Assembly: GCA_023488685.1 (NCBI GenBank)
Contig: JAMDDR010000263.1
Location: 1-44,493, forward strand
Origin: Chloroflexota bacterium
Lineage (GTDB): Bacteria; Chloroflexota; Anaerolineae; J036; Brachytrichaceae
Reading direction: 5' to 3'
DNA length: 44,493 bases
In this document: positions 24,401 through 33,900 of the stretch, one piece after another
Layout: every line of letters begins with the position of its first letter
How positions within the stretch are numbered: the stretch's first letter is position 1
Position numbers and translations under genes: made by a program
Notes under the pieces: model-generated
The model's database searches: none
What the model saw: the letters and a program-made list of their open reading frames with translations, nothing else
What the model was told of the DNA's origin: nothing

Positions 24401-27400
24401 TTCCCCGCCAGATGTCGCTGGGTCAGTACGACGGACATGCGGGCGTCCTGCAGCATGAAGGCCAGACGCTCTTGCGGGTAAGCGGGGTCGAGCGGCACGT
24501 AGGCGCCGCCGGCTTTGAGGACTCCCAGGATTGCGATGAGCATCTCAATGGAACGCTCAACGCAGATCCCGACCGGCATATCCGGCTTAACCCCCAGCGT
24601 CTGCAAGTGGCGCGCCAACCAGTTGGCGCGCCGGTTCAACTCGTCGTACGTCAGGCGCGTTTCGGCGCAGATTGCCGCCACCGCTGTGGGCACACGCCGG
24701 GCCTGCGCCTCGAACAGATGGTGAGCGCAACGATCGCGTGGATACTCTGCCTCGGCGGCGTTCCACTCTGCCAGCAGTTGCCTGCGCTCAGTCTCGGTGA
24801 GCAGCAGCTGGGTCGCAATCGACTGATCAGGGTGCGATAGGATCCCTTGCAGCAGAGTCTGGAAGTGCCCAATCATGCGGTGGATCGTCGGCGCGTCGAA
24901 CAACTCCGTGTTGTATTCAAACGACCCGCCGATCTCGCCCGCGTCCTCCTGCATGGACAGTGTCAGGTCAAACTTGGCGATCTTACTGTCGGTCTCCACC
25001 GGGTTCATCGTCAGCCCGGGCAGGTCCAGGCTCTGCACCGGCACGTTCTGCAAGACGAACATGACCTGGAACAGCGGGGTGTGGCTGAGATCACGAGTGG
25101 GTTGCAATGCATCCACCACCATCTCAAACGGCACGTCCTGGTGTGCATATGCGCCCAGTGCTGTCTCGCGCACACGTCGCAGCAGTTCGCGAAAGGTGGG
25201 GTTGCCGGACAGGTCGGTACGCAGTACCAGCGTGTTCACAAAGAAGCCGATCAATCCCTCGACCTCGGCACGGTTGCGGTTGGCGATGGGGGTGCCAACG
25301 CTGATGTCGTCTTGTCCGGTGTAGCGAGACAACAGCGTTTGGAACGCTGCCAGCAGGGTCATGAACAACGTCACCCCTTCTCGCCGGCTGAGGGTTTTGA
25401 GCGCGAGAACCAGATCCGTGGGCAATGTGAATGGCAAGGTGCTGCCTTCAAATCCCTGTATGGGCGGGCGCGGCCGGTCAGTGGGCAGTTCGAGCACAGT
25501 ACTCAGTTCTGATAACTGCTGTTTCCAGTAAGCGAGTTCGCTCTCCAGGTGCTGTCCCTGGAGATGCTGCCGCTGCCAGTGGGCGAAGTCGGCATATTGG
25601 ATGACCAGTGGCGGGAGCGGCGATGGACTGCCGGCCACTGCTGCGGCGTAAAGTGCCGCCAACTCCTGAATGAAAACACCGATTGACCAGCCATCGGACA
25701 CGATGTGATGCATGGTTAACAGGATGATGTGTTCATGGTCATCCAGTCGTAGCAGCGTGGCACGGATCAACGGCCCGTGGGCCAGGTCAAAGGGACGTTT
25801 GGCTTCCTCGGCTGCCAGACGCCCCACTTCTATTTCTTGTTTTGCTTGCGGCAGTGCCATCAGATCCATCACAGGCAGAGGCAATGTCAGGCATGGCGCG
25901 ATGACTTGCGCCGGCTTGCCCTCAATCGCCACGAATGTCGTGCGCAGGTTCTCGTGTCGCTGCACGATCTCGTTCAGGCTGTGTTCAAGGGCGTCTTGGT
26001 CCAATGTGCCCGAGAGCCGTGTCGCGGTAGGGATGTTGTATACGGGGCTATTCGGCTCTAACTGATCCAGAAACCACAGCCGCTGTTGGGCATAAGACAG
26101 GGACAATGGCCGATCTCTGGGCGCCGGTGTGATCGGCGCCGTGTCCAACCCAATCGCTGCCTGGCGAGCCATACCCACCCGTTGCGCCAACCCCGCCACG
26201 GTAGCCGTTTCGAAGAGATCCCGTAATGGCACCTCGGCCTGGAATGCCTTGCGCACACGCGAGATGATCTGCGTCGCCAGCAGCGAGTGGCCGCCCAGTT
26301 CAAAGAAGTCGTCCGTCGTCCCCACGCGCTCGACGCCGAGCACCTCGGCCCAGATGCCGGCCAGTATCTCCTCAGTCGGAGTGCGCGGCGCCACGTACTC
26401 ATTCTCTTCCATCTCCCGGTTCGGTTCTGGCAGGGCCCGGCGGTCTACTTTGCCGTTGGGCGTCAATGGCAATGCTTCCAGTGACACGAACATCGATGGC
26501 AGCATGTACTCAGGCAGCTTTGGTTTCAGAAATGCACGTAGCTCGCTGATAACGGGCGCATCATCTGGCTGAGTTGGCACGATGTATGCCACCAAGTATT
26601 TGTCGCCATGGTCATTTTCGGGTGCCGTGACCACAGCCTCGCGCACCGCTGAGTGCTGTCCCAGGACGGCCTCAACCTCGCCTAGCTCGATCCGGAAGCC
26701 GCGGATTTTCACCTGGTTATCCAGCCGCCCCAGGAACTCGATCTCCCCATCGGGGCGATAACGCACCAGATCGCCGGTCTTGTACAGGCGCGTGCCGGGG
26801 GCGGCACTGAAAGGGTTGGGGACGAACTTCTCGGCGGTCAACTTCGGCTGGTACAGGTAGCCGCGCGCCAGGCCTGCGCCGCCGATGTGCAGCTCCCCAG
26901 GCACACCAATCGGCACTGGTTGCATGTCGTGATCCAGCACATAGACCTGGGTGTTGGCGATCGGTCGCCCAATCGTTGGTGCTGGATCGCCTTGATGCCT
27001 GGGTGGCACGCCCCCCGACGTTGTGACGACGGTGTCCTCGGTGGGTCCATAGTTATTGATGAGGGTGAAGGGTAAACCAGGCGCGGGGGAGCGGTGCAGT
27101 TGATCGCCCCCCCGTGAGCAGGTAACGGAGAGCGTTTCAGGCGGCCAGACCAACGAGAGCAGCCCCTCGGCGACGGGTGTTGGCACAAAACAGATCGTAA
27201 TGGCGTGCGCTAACAACCAGTCACGCAGGCGCTGTGGTGTCGCGCGTGTCTCGTCGTCCGGGATGTAGATACACGCGCCAGCGGTGAGGTAGGGCCACAG
27301 CTCCCATACGGCTGCGTCAAATCCCGGTCCCGCGATTTGAGTGGCCCGATCACACGGCGACACTGCGAATGTGCGGCGATGCCAGAAGACCAGATTCAGC

Positions 27401-29298
27401 AACCCGGCATGCTCTATGGCTACGCCTTTGGGCCGGCCCGTCGAGCCTGAGGTGTAGATCACGTATGCCAGATGCCCCGCGTTGGTGCTGTTACCCGGAT
27501 CGCTCTGGTCCTCCTGGTTGATGAGGGGCCAATCGGTGTCCAGGCAGATGACATGAGCGGGCGTGGCCGGGAACTGGGCGCGCAGGTGTTGCTGGGTCAA
27601 CAGCACAGGCATCCCGCAGTCCTGTAGCATGAACGCCAGACGCTCCATCGGGTAAGCGGGGTCTAGTGGGACATAGGCGCCGCCGGCTTTAAGCGCGCCC
27701 AGTGCGCCGACCACCAGGTCCATGGAACGCTCTACGCACAAGCCGACAGGTGTCTCGGCGGTCACCCCGTGCTTCTGCAAGTAACGGGACAACTGATTTG
27801 CGCGCCGGTTCAGTTCGCGATAGGTCAAACGTTGCTTGCCGCACACCACGGCGAGCGCGTCCGGCGTCCGCTCGACCTGGTCGGCGACCAACTGAGAGAC
27901 GCAGCGATCCCGTGGGATATCGACGTTCGTTTCGTTCCATCCAACGAGCATCTGCTGGCGCTCGCTTTCCGTCAGCAGAGATAATGCTGATAGAACTGGG
28001 TCATGCTGTGCCAGCATCTGTTCCAGCAGCGTGCGCCAATGTTCGAGCAAACGAGAGATGGCGGTTGTGTCATAGCGCTGGATGTCGAAGATGATTTTGA
28101 GCAACAGTTCACGACCTGGTCCTGCCACGACTGTCATGGGATAGTTTGTCTGTTCGACGGATTGGACATCCTGGACCGTGAGGTCGCCATCTTCGCCCAG
28201 GGGGACGTTCTCCACTGGTAGATTTTCGAACACCAGGATATTCTCAAACAACGGCACCCCGCGAGCGACGTCGCTCCATTCCTGGATCTGCACCAATGGC
28301 GTGTATTCATACTGGCGCAGCTCAAGTTGTTGCGCTTGCAGTTGCTTGAGCCAGGCCAGCAAGTGGGCATCGGGCGCGACACGCACGCGCACGGGCAGGG
28401 TGTTGATGAACAGCCCAACCATGGACTCAGCGCCGGGCAGGTGCGCCGGGCGGCCGGAGACGGTGGCGCCGAAGAGGACGTCTTCCTCGCCGCTATAGCG
28501 GCTGAGCAACAACGCCCAGGCCCCTTGAACGATGGTGTTCAAGGTCAGCCGGTTCTGCCGTGCTAGTGACTGGAGAGCGGCCGTCATGGTAGATGGCAGC
28601 CGAATTGCCAGTTCAGTGTATGTTGTCTCACCACCAGTGTTGTGTGCGGGACGATCGATACACAATGATGTGGGGGCGGCAAACCCCTGCAAGGTCTGCC
28701 GCCAGAAGGCTTCGGCTTTTGACAGGTCTTGTTGTTTGAGCCAGACAATGTAATCCCGGTAAGGGCGTGGTGGTTCCAGGCGACGGTCGTGACCTTGGCG
28801 GAAGGCTCCGTAAAAGGCGAAAACTTCCTGGAGCAGGACCGGAACCGACCAGCCATCCAGCAGCGCATGGTGATACGTCCATACAAACTGAAATGTGTCG
28901 TCGGTGACCTGGGCAAGAATCTGGCGCATCAAAGGCGCCTTGGACAGCAAAAAACCCCGGCGCCTTTCTGTCTCCAAAAGCGTCTGCAACTGGTCCGCAC
29001 GCTCAAGAGCATCAAGCTGACGCCAATCCTGCCGCTCCAGGGGCAGTTGCACATGGCGATGGACAACCTGGGCCGGCTCCTTCAGGCTTTCGCCGGCGAA
29101 GGCTGTCCTGAGGATGGCATGGCGCTCGATTACCCTTTGCCAGGCACGTTCAAATGCCGGCACATCCAGATGCCCACGCAGCAGGCAACTCAACTGCTCG
29201 ACGTAGACCCCCGACTGCGGTGCATACAGGCTGTGGAACACCATACCCTGCTGCATGGGTGATAGAGGGTAAATGTCTTCGACATTCTGCATTGCCAT
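21481..29298 (-). CDS. Nonribosomal peptide synthetase NRPS-3: C-A-T-C-A-T-E
   Basis: A 2605-residue two-module NRPS. Module 1: condensation domain (HHALLDG at 143; the opening DIYPLSPMQQGMVFHSLY marks the D-C-L type that accepts a D-residue donor), adenylation (TSGSTG at 616), carrier (Ser1005 in LGGHSLL). Module 2: condensation (HHIVSDG at 1197), adenylation (TSGSTG at 1674), carrier (Ser2083 in LGGDSIL), epimerase (HHLVFDG at 2266, EGHGRE, FNYLGQFD). By-eye pocket residues are DAWF-x-GNVVK for A1, leucine-like with position 299 disrupted, and DSASIAEVWK for A2, unassigned. In A1, residues 724-729 read SVTCSR where the shifted frame gives RYLLT, a compensated frameshift. The protein ends in the E domain with a short polar tail, with no TE and no evident docking helix. 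The MFS gene follows after 9 bases. Confidence 0.95.
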   Translation of the reverse strand: MAMQNVEDIYPLSPMQQGMVFHSLYAPQSGVYVEQLSCLLRGHLDVPAFERAWQRVIERHAILRTAFAGESLKEPAQVVHRHVQLPLERQDWRQLDALERADQLQTLLETERRRGFLLSKAPLMRQILAQVTDDTFQFVWTYHHALLDGWSVPVLLQEVFAFYGAFRQGHDRRLEPPRPYRDYIVWLKQQDLSKAEAFWRQTLQGFAAPTSLCIDRPAHNTGGETTYTELAIRLPSTMTAALQSLARQNRLTLNTIVQGAWALLLSRYSGEEDVLFGATVSGRPAHLPGAESMVGLFINTLPVRVRVAPDAHLLAWLKQLQAQQLELRQYEYTPLVQIQEWSDVARGVPLFENILVFENLPVENVPLGEDGDLTVQDVQSVEQTNYPMTVVAGPGRELLLKIIFDIQRYDTTAISRLLEHWRTLLEQMLAQHDPVLSALSLLTESERQQMLVGWNETNVDIPRDRCVSQLVADQVERTPDALAVVCGKQRLTYRELNRRANQLSRYLQKHGVTAETPVGLCVERSMDLVVGALGALKAGGAYVPLDPAYPMERLAFMLQDCGMPVLLTQQHLRAQFPATPAHVICLDTDWPLINQEDQSDPGNSTNAGHLAYVIYTSGSTGRPKGVAIEHAGLLNLVFWHRRTFAVSPCDRATQIAGPGFDAAVWELWPYLTAGACIYIPDDETRATPQRLRDWLLAHAITICFVPTPVAEGLLSLVWPPETLSVTCSRGGDQLHRSPAPGLPFTLINNYGPTEDTVVTTSGGVPPRHQGDPAPTIGRPIANTQVYVLDHDMQPVPIGVPGELHIGGAGLARGYLYQPKLTAEKFVPNPFSAAPGTRLYKTGDLVRYRPDGEIEFLGRLDNQVKIRGFRIELGEVEAVLGQHSAVREAVVTAPENDHGDKYLVAYIVPTQPDDAPVISELRAFLKPKLPEYMLPSMFVSLEALPLTPNGKVDRRALPEPNREMEENEYVAPRTPTEEILAGIWAEVLGVERVGTTDDFFELGGHSLLATQIISRVRKAFQAEVPLRDLFETATVAGLAQRVGMARQAAIGLDTAPITPAPRDRPLSLSYAQQRLWFLDQLEPNSPVYNIPTATRLSGTLDQDALEHSLNEIVQRHENLRTTFVAIEGKPAQVIAPCLTLPLPVMDLMALPQAKQEIEVGRLAAEEAKRPFDLAHGPLIRATLLRLDDHEHIILLTMHHIVSDGWSIGVFIQELAALYAAAVAGSPSPLPPLVIQYADFAHWQRQHLQGQHLESELAYWKQQLSELSTVLELPTDRPRPPIQGFEGSTLPFTLPTDLVLALKTLSRREGVTLFMTLLAAFQTLLSRYTGQDDISVGTPIANRNRAEVEGLIGFFVNTLVLRTDLSGNPTFRELLRRVRETALGAYAHQDVPFEMVVDALQPTRDLSHTPLFQVMFVLQNVPVQSLDLPGLTMNPVETDSKIAKFDLTLSMQEDAGEIGGSFEYNTELFDAPTIHRMIGHFQTLLQGILSHPDQSIATQLLLTETERRQLLAEWNAAEAEYPRDRCAHHLFEAQARRVPTAVAAICAETRLTYDELNRRANWLARHLQTLGVKPDMPVGICVERSIEMLIAILGVLKAGGAYVPLDPAYPQERLAFMLQDARMSVVLTQRHLAGNLSLDEAKPIYLDDDWGLISQYSEDNVANQATPEHLAYVIYTSGSTGKPKGVLITHQNLVHSIHARKLYYSAPMERFLLLSSFAFDSSVAGIFGTLCEGGTLILPPHNAERDVLQLAGLIARHRVTHVISLPSFYSLLLAHAQPGQLASLHTTIVAAEACPKDLIEHHYRVLPGTSLYNEYGPTECAVWCSAYPIPPGETRARVPIGRPIANAQIYVLDRHLQLAPVGVPGELHVGGQGLARGYLNRPELTAEKFISNPFSSEPSVRLYKTGDLVRYLPDGNLEFLGRTDEQVKVRGFRIELGEIEAALSECATVRQAAVMAREDMPGVPGNKRLVAYVVPKDAGLWATSQAAQVSNPTLVSELRAALRQKLPEYMVPAAFVVLDALPLMPNGKVNRHALPVPEQSRPELESAYIAPHTSEERTLADIWARVLGVERVGVRDNFFELGGDSILSIQIIAKARQAGLTITPKQFIQNPTIEGLVAAAAAATTLHAEQDIVTGQVPLTPIQRWFFERHPVDPHHWNSSMLIEVWQPLDMALLEQTVMRLLAHHDALRLRFTKSGSEWLQFHAAVDEPLPVSFVDLSSIPPQNQHRAIEQHAAEFQRSFNLSTGPLVRVAYFDLGPEQPARLLMILHHLVFDGVSWRIFLDDFQTIYYQLSHREPAQLSAKTTSFQHWSQRLMAYADSPQTRRELSYWLETGSQQVPAIPVDSADGLNTYGSMDHVTVSLSAEETEVLLHQVPATHGVQINAVLLAALVKAFAHWTGKPTLLFELEGHGREPIFEDTDLSRTIGWFTTSFPVRLTLGNDDDPILALGSIQAQLDRIPNHGIGYGLLRYLCSDQETQRQLAALHQPEVDFNYLGQFDYLPEAHWFPFRIADESFGAEQSPGAIRTVLLNLVAIVTGGELSLRCLYSTNIHQRMTIERLLEDFAAELRAVIRHCDSTGTGTSRQNGQTNEHPGADMRTTSQPVGVSQE

Positions 29299-29339
29299 AT
29301 TGGTCCCCTTCTTGATGGATGCGTGCCGACCCGTGATCG

Positions 29340-30929
29340 TTACGGTGTGGTGAGTTGTTCCTCAACTGCACCAATGTCACAGGCGCTGTCTACATTGGGC
29401 GCCGTAGGGATATCAACCGGCCGGAGGTAACCGCGCTGGTCGATGGTGACGTCCTCACAAGCTGCCTGATCGATGGCCGGGCTGCCTGCCAGCAGAGCAT
29501 GGGTTTCGGTGCCGCCGCCGTTGTTTTGCAGCGGGCCCAACAGTGGATCTCCGGAAAGAGTGGCCCCACAACTATTGTCGGAGATCAGCACATTGGTATT
29601 GGTGATCACGCCGCCGTTATTGGTGCAATCCCCACCCGCCAGGCTATTTGCAACGATGGTGTTCGTCATGATGAGCGTTGTGACGGCGAGCTCGACCGAG
29701 TTATATACACCGCCTCCTTCGTTCGCACTGTTGCCGCTGATCGTGGTGAAGAGCAACATGACTTCGCCGTCGGTGTTTAACAGGCCGCCACCGTGATTGT
29801 CGGCAGCGTTGTTGCTCAGCGTGGCATTTACCATGGTCACTACACCATCGGTGTTGTCTATCCCGCCACCGCCGTAATCTCCGCTATGGGCTGCGTTGCC
29901 GCTGATGGTGCTTTGAATGATCGTCAGGGCGCCGACATTCTCTATCCCGCCACCATCCTTATCTGCTAGATTGCCGGTGACGGCACTACGCTCGATCGTC
30001 AGCCCACCACTGGCTGCGTTAAAAATGCCACCCGCCCATGTGCTTATGGCAAGATTGCCCACCAGGATACTGTCAGCGATTCTGAGTGCACCCGCGTTGT
30101 ATATGCCACCCCCGCCTCCATAAGTGAACCCGGTTGCGCTGTTGCTGACAACCGTGCTGGCTGAGATGGTCGCCGTGCCGTTGTTGAGAATGCCTCCCCC
30201 TCCATAGATGCCGGTCAAGCGAGTGCTGTGGACCTGGTTGCTGGCAACTGTGGTGTTGTCTAGGACCAAAACACCGTCGTTATAGACGCCGCCACCGCCG
30301 CTAGAGCGGGGTTTGTCTCGGTTATCACGGATGATGCTGTGAGTCACGGTGAGAGTGCCTGCGCTTGCGTTATAGACACCACCGCCGCCGCAGTTGAGAA
30401 TCAGGAGCAAGCTGTTTGTTTCGTTGCCGCTCACGATACTGTTGGCAAGCGTTAACGCTCCCGAGTTGTGGATGCCGCCGCCTTTGGCATTCCTGATGTA
30501 GCCGTTGGTAATGGTCAAGCCGGAGATCGTGACAGTCTTGCCCTTATTTACCTGGAACACACGATACTTGTGGTTCCCATCGACGGCTAGCTGCTCTGCG
30601 CCGGGCCCCGAAATGGTAAGGTTCTTGTTGATGACCAGTGCCCCGCTGGTGAGTGTGATCGTCACACCGCTGAGGTTGGGGGCAAAGACGATGGTGTCAC
30701 CCGCCGCAGCATTGGCAATGGCATGGCGCAGAGAGCCGGCCCCCTTGTCGTTGGTGTTCGTCACTGTGATGGTTGAGGCCTGGACGATACGAGCCGGAGC
30801 GACCGCCAGACATAGCCCAAAAACGAGCGTCACTGCACATAGGTATCGTAAGCCGAACCACAAATGGATGGCATAGCGAGGGTACATGGTTGTACCCATA
30901 TTCACGTCGCCGCGCCGTATAGTGCGCAT
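29340..30929 (-). CDS. Secreted parallel beta-helix protein with choice-of-anchor Q-like C-terminus
   Basis: A 529-residue predicted surface protein located between two NRPS genes, 42 bases after NRPS-2 and 41 before NRPS-3, so almost certainly in the same transcript. A basic N-terminus and a hydrophobic helix (about 24-45, LCAVTLVFGLCLAVAPA) form a signal peptide. The mature part starts ITVTNTNDKGAGSLRHAI, as in CSLREA/Pmp-type beta-helix proteins, and continues with many rungs of the type GGGI-N-GALTL-N-S-VSGN (about 150-440). The C-terminal region LLAGSPAID...DQRGYLRPV...CDIGAVE matches the choice-of-anchor Q pattern. GGGAG lies 8 bases before the ATG. No catalytic residues are evident. 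Whether it binds, stores or responds to the peptide, or is a passenger insertion, is unknown. Confidence 0.85.
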   Translation of the reverse strand: MRTIRRGDVNMGTTMYPRYAIHLWFGLRYLCAVTLVFGLCLAVAPARIVQASTITVTNTNDKGAGSLRHAIANAAAGDTIVFAPNLSGVTITLTSGALVINKNLTISGPGAEQLAVDGNHKYRVFQVNKGKTVTISGLTITNGYIRNAKGGGIHNSGALTLANSIVSGNETNSLLLILNCGGGGVYNASAGTLTVTHSIIRDNRDKPRSSGGGGVYNDGVLVLDNTTVASNQVHSTRLTGIYGGGGILNNGTATISASTVVSNSATGFTYGGGGGIYNAGALRIADSILVGNLAISTWAGGIFNAASGGLTIERSAVTGNLADKDGGGIENVGALTIIQSTISGNAAHSGDYGGGGIDNTDGVVTMVNATLSNNAADNHGGGLLNTDGEVMLLFTTISGNSANEGGGVYNSVELAVTTLIMTNTIVANSLAGGDCTNNGGVITNTNVLISDNSCGATLSGDPLLGPLQNNGGGTETHALLAGSPAIDQAACEDVTIDQRGYLRPVDIPTAPNVDSACDIGAVEEQLTTP

Positions 30930-30971
30930 TGTTTAGCTCCCGGCGAACGAGGTTAAACAGGATTCGCGCTG

Positions 30972-33900
30972 TTATCCGGGTTCGCCAATATCGGCAAGGA
31001 TCTCAGTCAGGTCCTGCTGATCCCACCCAAAAGCTGAATAGTCTGAGAACAAATCGCTGCCTTTTCCGTTCGCTCCACCCGACTGACAGTGCGTGATGAA
31101 CGAGCGCAACACCTCCATGAAGTCCTGGGCCAGCTTTCCTATCGTGCTGGCCTGGTGCAACTGCGAGCAGTAGGTCCATTCCACCTGCAGGCGACCACCG
31201 GCAACGCCGCCGTTCACGTCAATCAAGTGAGTTCGCATGGCCTGCGGGGTGCGCTCAAGTCCCGTTGGTTCGGGTGCGATACCCAGTGGACCAGTGTCAG
31301 ACAGTGTTTGATCGACTTGGCCCAGATAGTTGAAACTGATCTGCGCGTGTGGCATCGCACGCAGCCGCTCGACAGTGTTGTGATCCGGGTTGAGATAGCG
31401 CAACAGACCGTAGCAGATGCCATGGTTGGGGATGTTGCGCAATTGTTTTTGAACGGTCAGCATTACCTCACCTGGATCGTGGATGCCGTCCAGGTCCAGG
31501 AATACCGGGTATATGGAGGTAAAACAGCCGACTGTCCGCGACACATCCACTTCGTTCAGAATATCCTCCCGCCCGTGGCCTTCCAGATCCACTAATAGTG
31601 GGGCCCCCATCCACCAGGTTATTGCCTGTGCCAGTGCCGCCAGCAGCACATCATTCACCTCGGCATGGTAGGAAGCCGAGACATCATGCAGCAGCGCGCG
31701 CGTTTCCTCTGAACTGAGCGCAACTGTCACGCTGTTTGCGTTCGCTTCGGTGTTCACCTCGGCGGGGTGATCGACAGGGAGGTGAGCTACATGATGGTAG
31801 GGGATGCCTTCCACCCAATAGGCCGGCTGTCGCCGTGCGATCTCGGACTGCGCATACTCGCTAAGGCGGCGCGCCCAATCCCGGAATGAGGTGGTCTTGG
31901 GTGGCAGGTGCACCCGCTCGCCGCGGCTCAATTGACTATAGACGAGTTGCAAGTCCTCGAACAGGATGCGCCACGATACACCGTCCACCACAAGATGGTG
32001 GATGATGATCAACAACCGGCCCGGTTGCCCGATTCCCAGGTCGAAGTAGGCTGCGCGCATCAGGGGCCCTTCCGACAGGTTGAGGCTTGCCTGGAGCGCA
32101 GATGCGCGGGCAGTGATGGCGGCACTTCGTTCGTCATGGCGCATGTTGGAAAGGTCGATCCATTCCAGGGGCACTGCATCCATTATTCCTGCGTTCATCT
32201 GCTGCCAGCCCGACTCAGCGCGTCCGAAACGCAGCCGTAGCGCGTCGTGATGCACCAGTAGATGGTGCAGCGCAGATGTCAATAACGAGCGATTAAGTGA
32301 CTGATTGACGGTCAGCAAGATGGATTGATTCCAGTGATTGGGGTTGGGCTGATCCTGCTCGAAGAACCAACACTGGATGGGGGTGAGAGGGACAGGACCT
32401 TCGACAACGCCTTGTTCGGCCCGGACTGGCTGCTCTGCACCAGCCACTGAAGCCAATTCAACCACTGTCGGGTGCTCGAATAGTTGCTTGGGTGTCAGAT
32501 GCAATCCGGCCTGATTGGCGCGTGCGATGACCTGGATGCTGAGGATGGAGTCACCGCCAAGTTCAAAGAAGTTATCACGTACGCCAACACGTTCCACGCC
32601 GAGCACCTGAGCCCAGATATCGGCCAATAACGCCTCCGCCTGCGTACCTGGCGCGGCATGCGTCTCCTCCAGCGCTGGTCGGGTTGAGCCGGGTGCAGGC
32701 AGCATGCGGCGATCGACCTTGCCGTTTGGCGTCAGCGGTAACGCTTCAAGCATCACGTAGGCTGATGGCAACATATACTCCGGCAGCTTCGATTTCACAA
32801 ACGCTCGTAGATCACTCACGAGAGATGAGTCACCGTCATCCACCGCGGGTTGCTGGGTTGCCTGTGGCACTATGTATGCGACCAGTCGCTTGTTCCCCGG
32901 CACATCCTCCCGTGCCAGGACGGCGGATTGGCGTATGGCCGGGTATTCGCTTAACACCGCTTCGATTTCGCCAAGTTCGATGCGGAAGCCACGGATCTTT
33001 ACTTGATGGTCAATGCGGCCCAAACATTCCAGGTTGGCGTCAGGCAGGTAGCGCACGAGATCACCGGTCTTGTATAAGCGCGCACCTGGTGCATTGTTGA
33101 ATGGGTGGGGAATGAATCGTTCTGCAGTGAGCTCCGGCTGGTTCAGGTAGCCTCGTGCTACACCTGCTCCACCGATGTACAGCTCACCTGGCACGCCCGC
33201 CGGCACCGGCTGTAGATGCCGATCCAGCACGTAAAGCTGCGTATTTATGATCGGGCGTCCGATTGGGATCACGCTCGGTGCACATATGTCTTCCGGTACG
33301 AAGTACACGCAACAACCCACGACCGTCTCGGTCGGCCCATACTCGTTCACCAGCACCGTTCCCGGCGCATGGGTACGCCAGAAGTCGATATGCTCTTCCA
33401 GCAGGTTCTCGCCACCGATTACGAATGCGCGCGCTCGACCGTCCGCCTCATCTGGCGTGAGTTGTTGTCCCAACATCTTAAGATGCGCGGGCGTGATCTT
33501 CACAAGGCTAAAGCCGGATTCGGCATGTATCGCGTCGGCCAGGGCTGTGACACCTGCATCCTCAGGAAGTACGTGGACTGTGCGGCCAGCCGCCAATGGC
33601 GCGAACAATGCCGTGATGGTCAGATCGAATGAAATAGACGAATGTAATGGCGCACCCTGGCCTGCATCGAGCGGATATGCCATGTGGCACCATGTCAGGT
33701 AGTTCACCAACCCGCGATGGATAATCAGTGTTCCCTTGGGTTTACCTGTCGAGCCGGAGGTATAGATCACATAGGCCAGGTTCTCGGGTGTGATGCCGCT
33801 GAGCGGAGGGGCCTCACTCTCTTGCGCAATGTTGGGCCACCCGTTGTCCAGGCAGATCACTTGTGCATGATGCGAGGGTAGGAGATCGTACAGCCGTTGT

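Noticed and set aside
29700..30480. CRISPR array or DNA tandem repeat
   Set aside because: The periodic GCCGCCACC-like segments encode the GGG(I/V)-N rungs of the beta-helix protein; there are no constant repeats with unique spacers.
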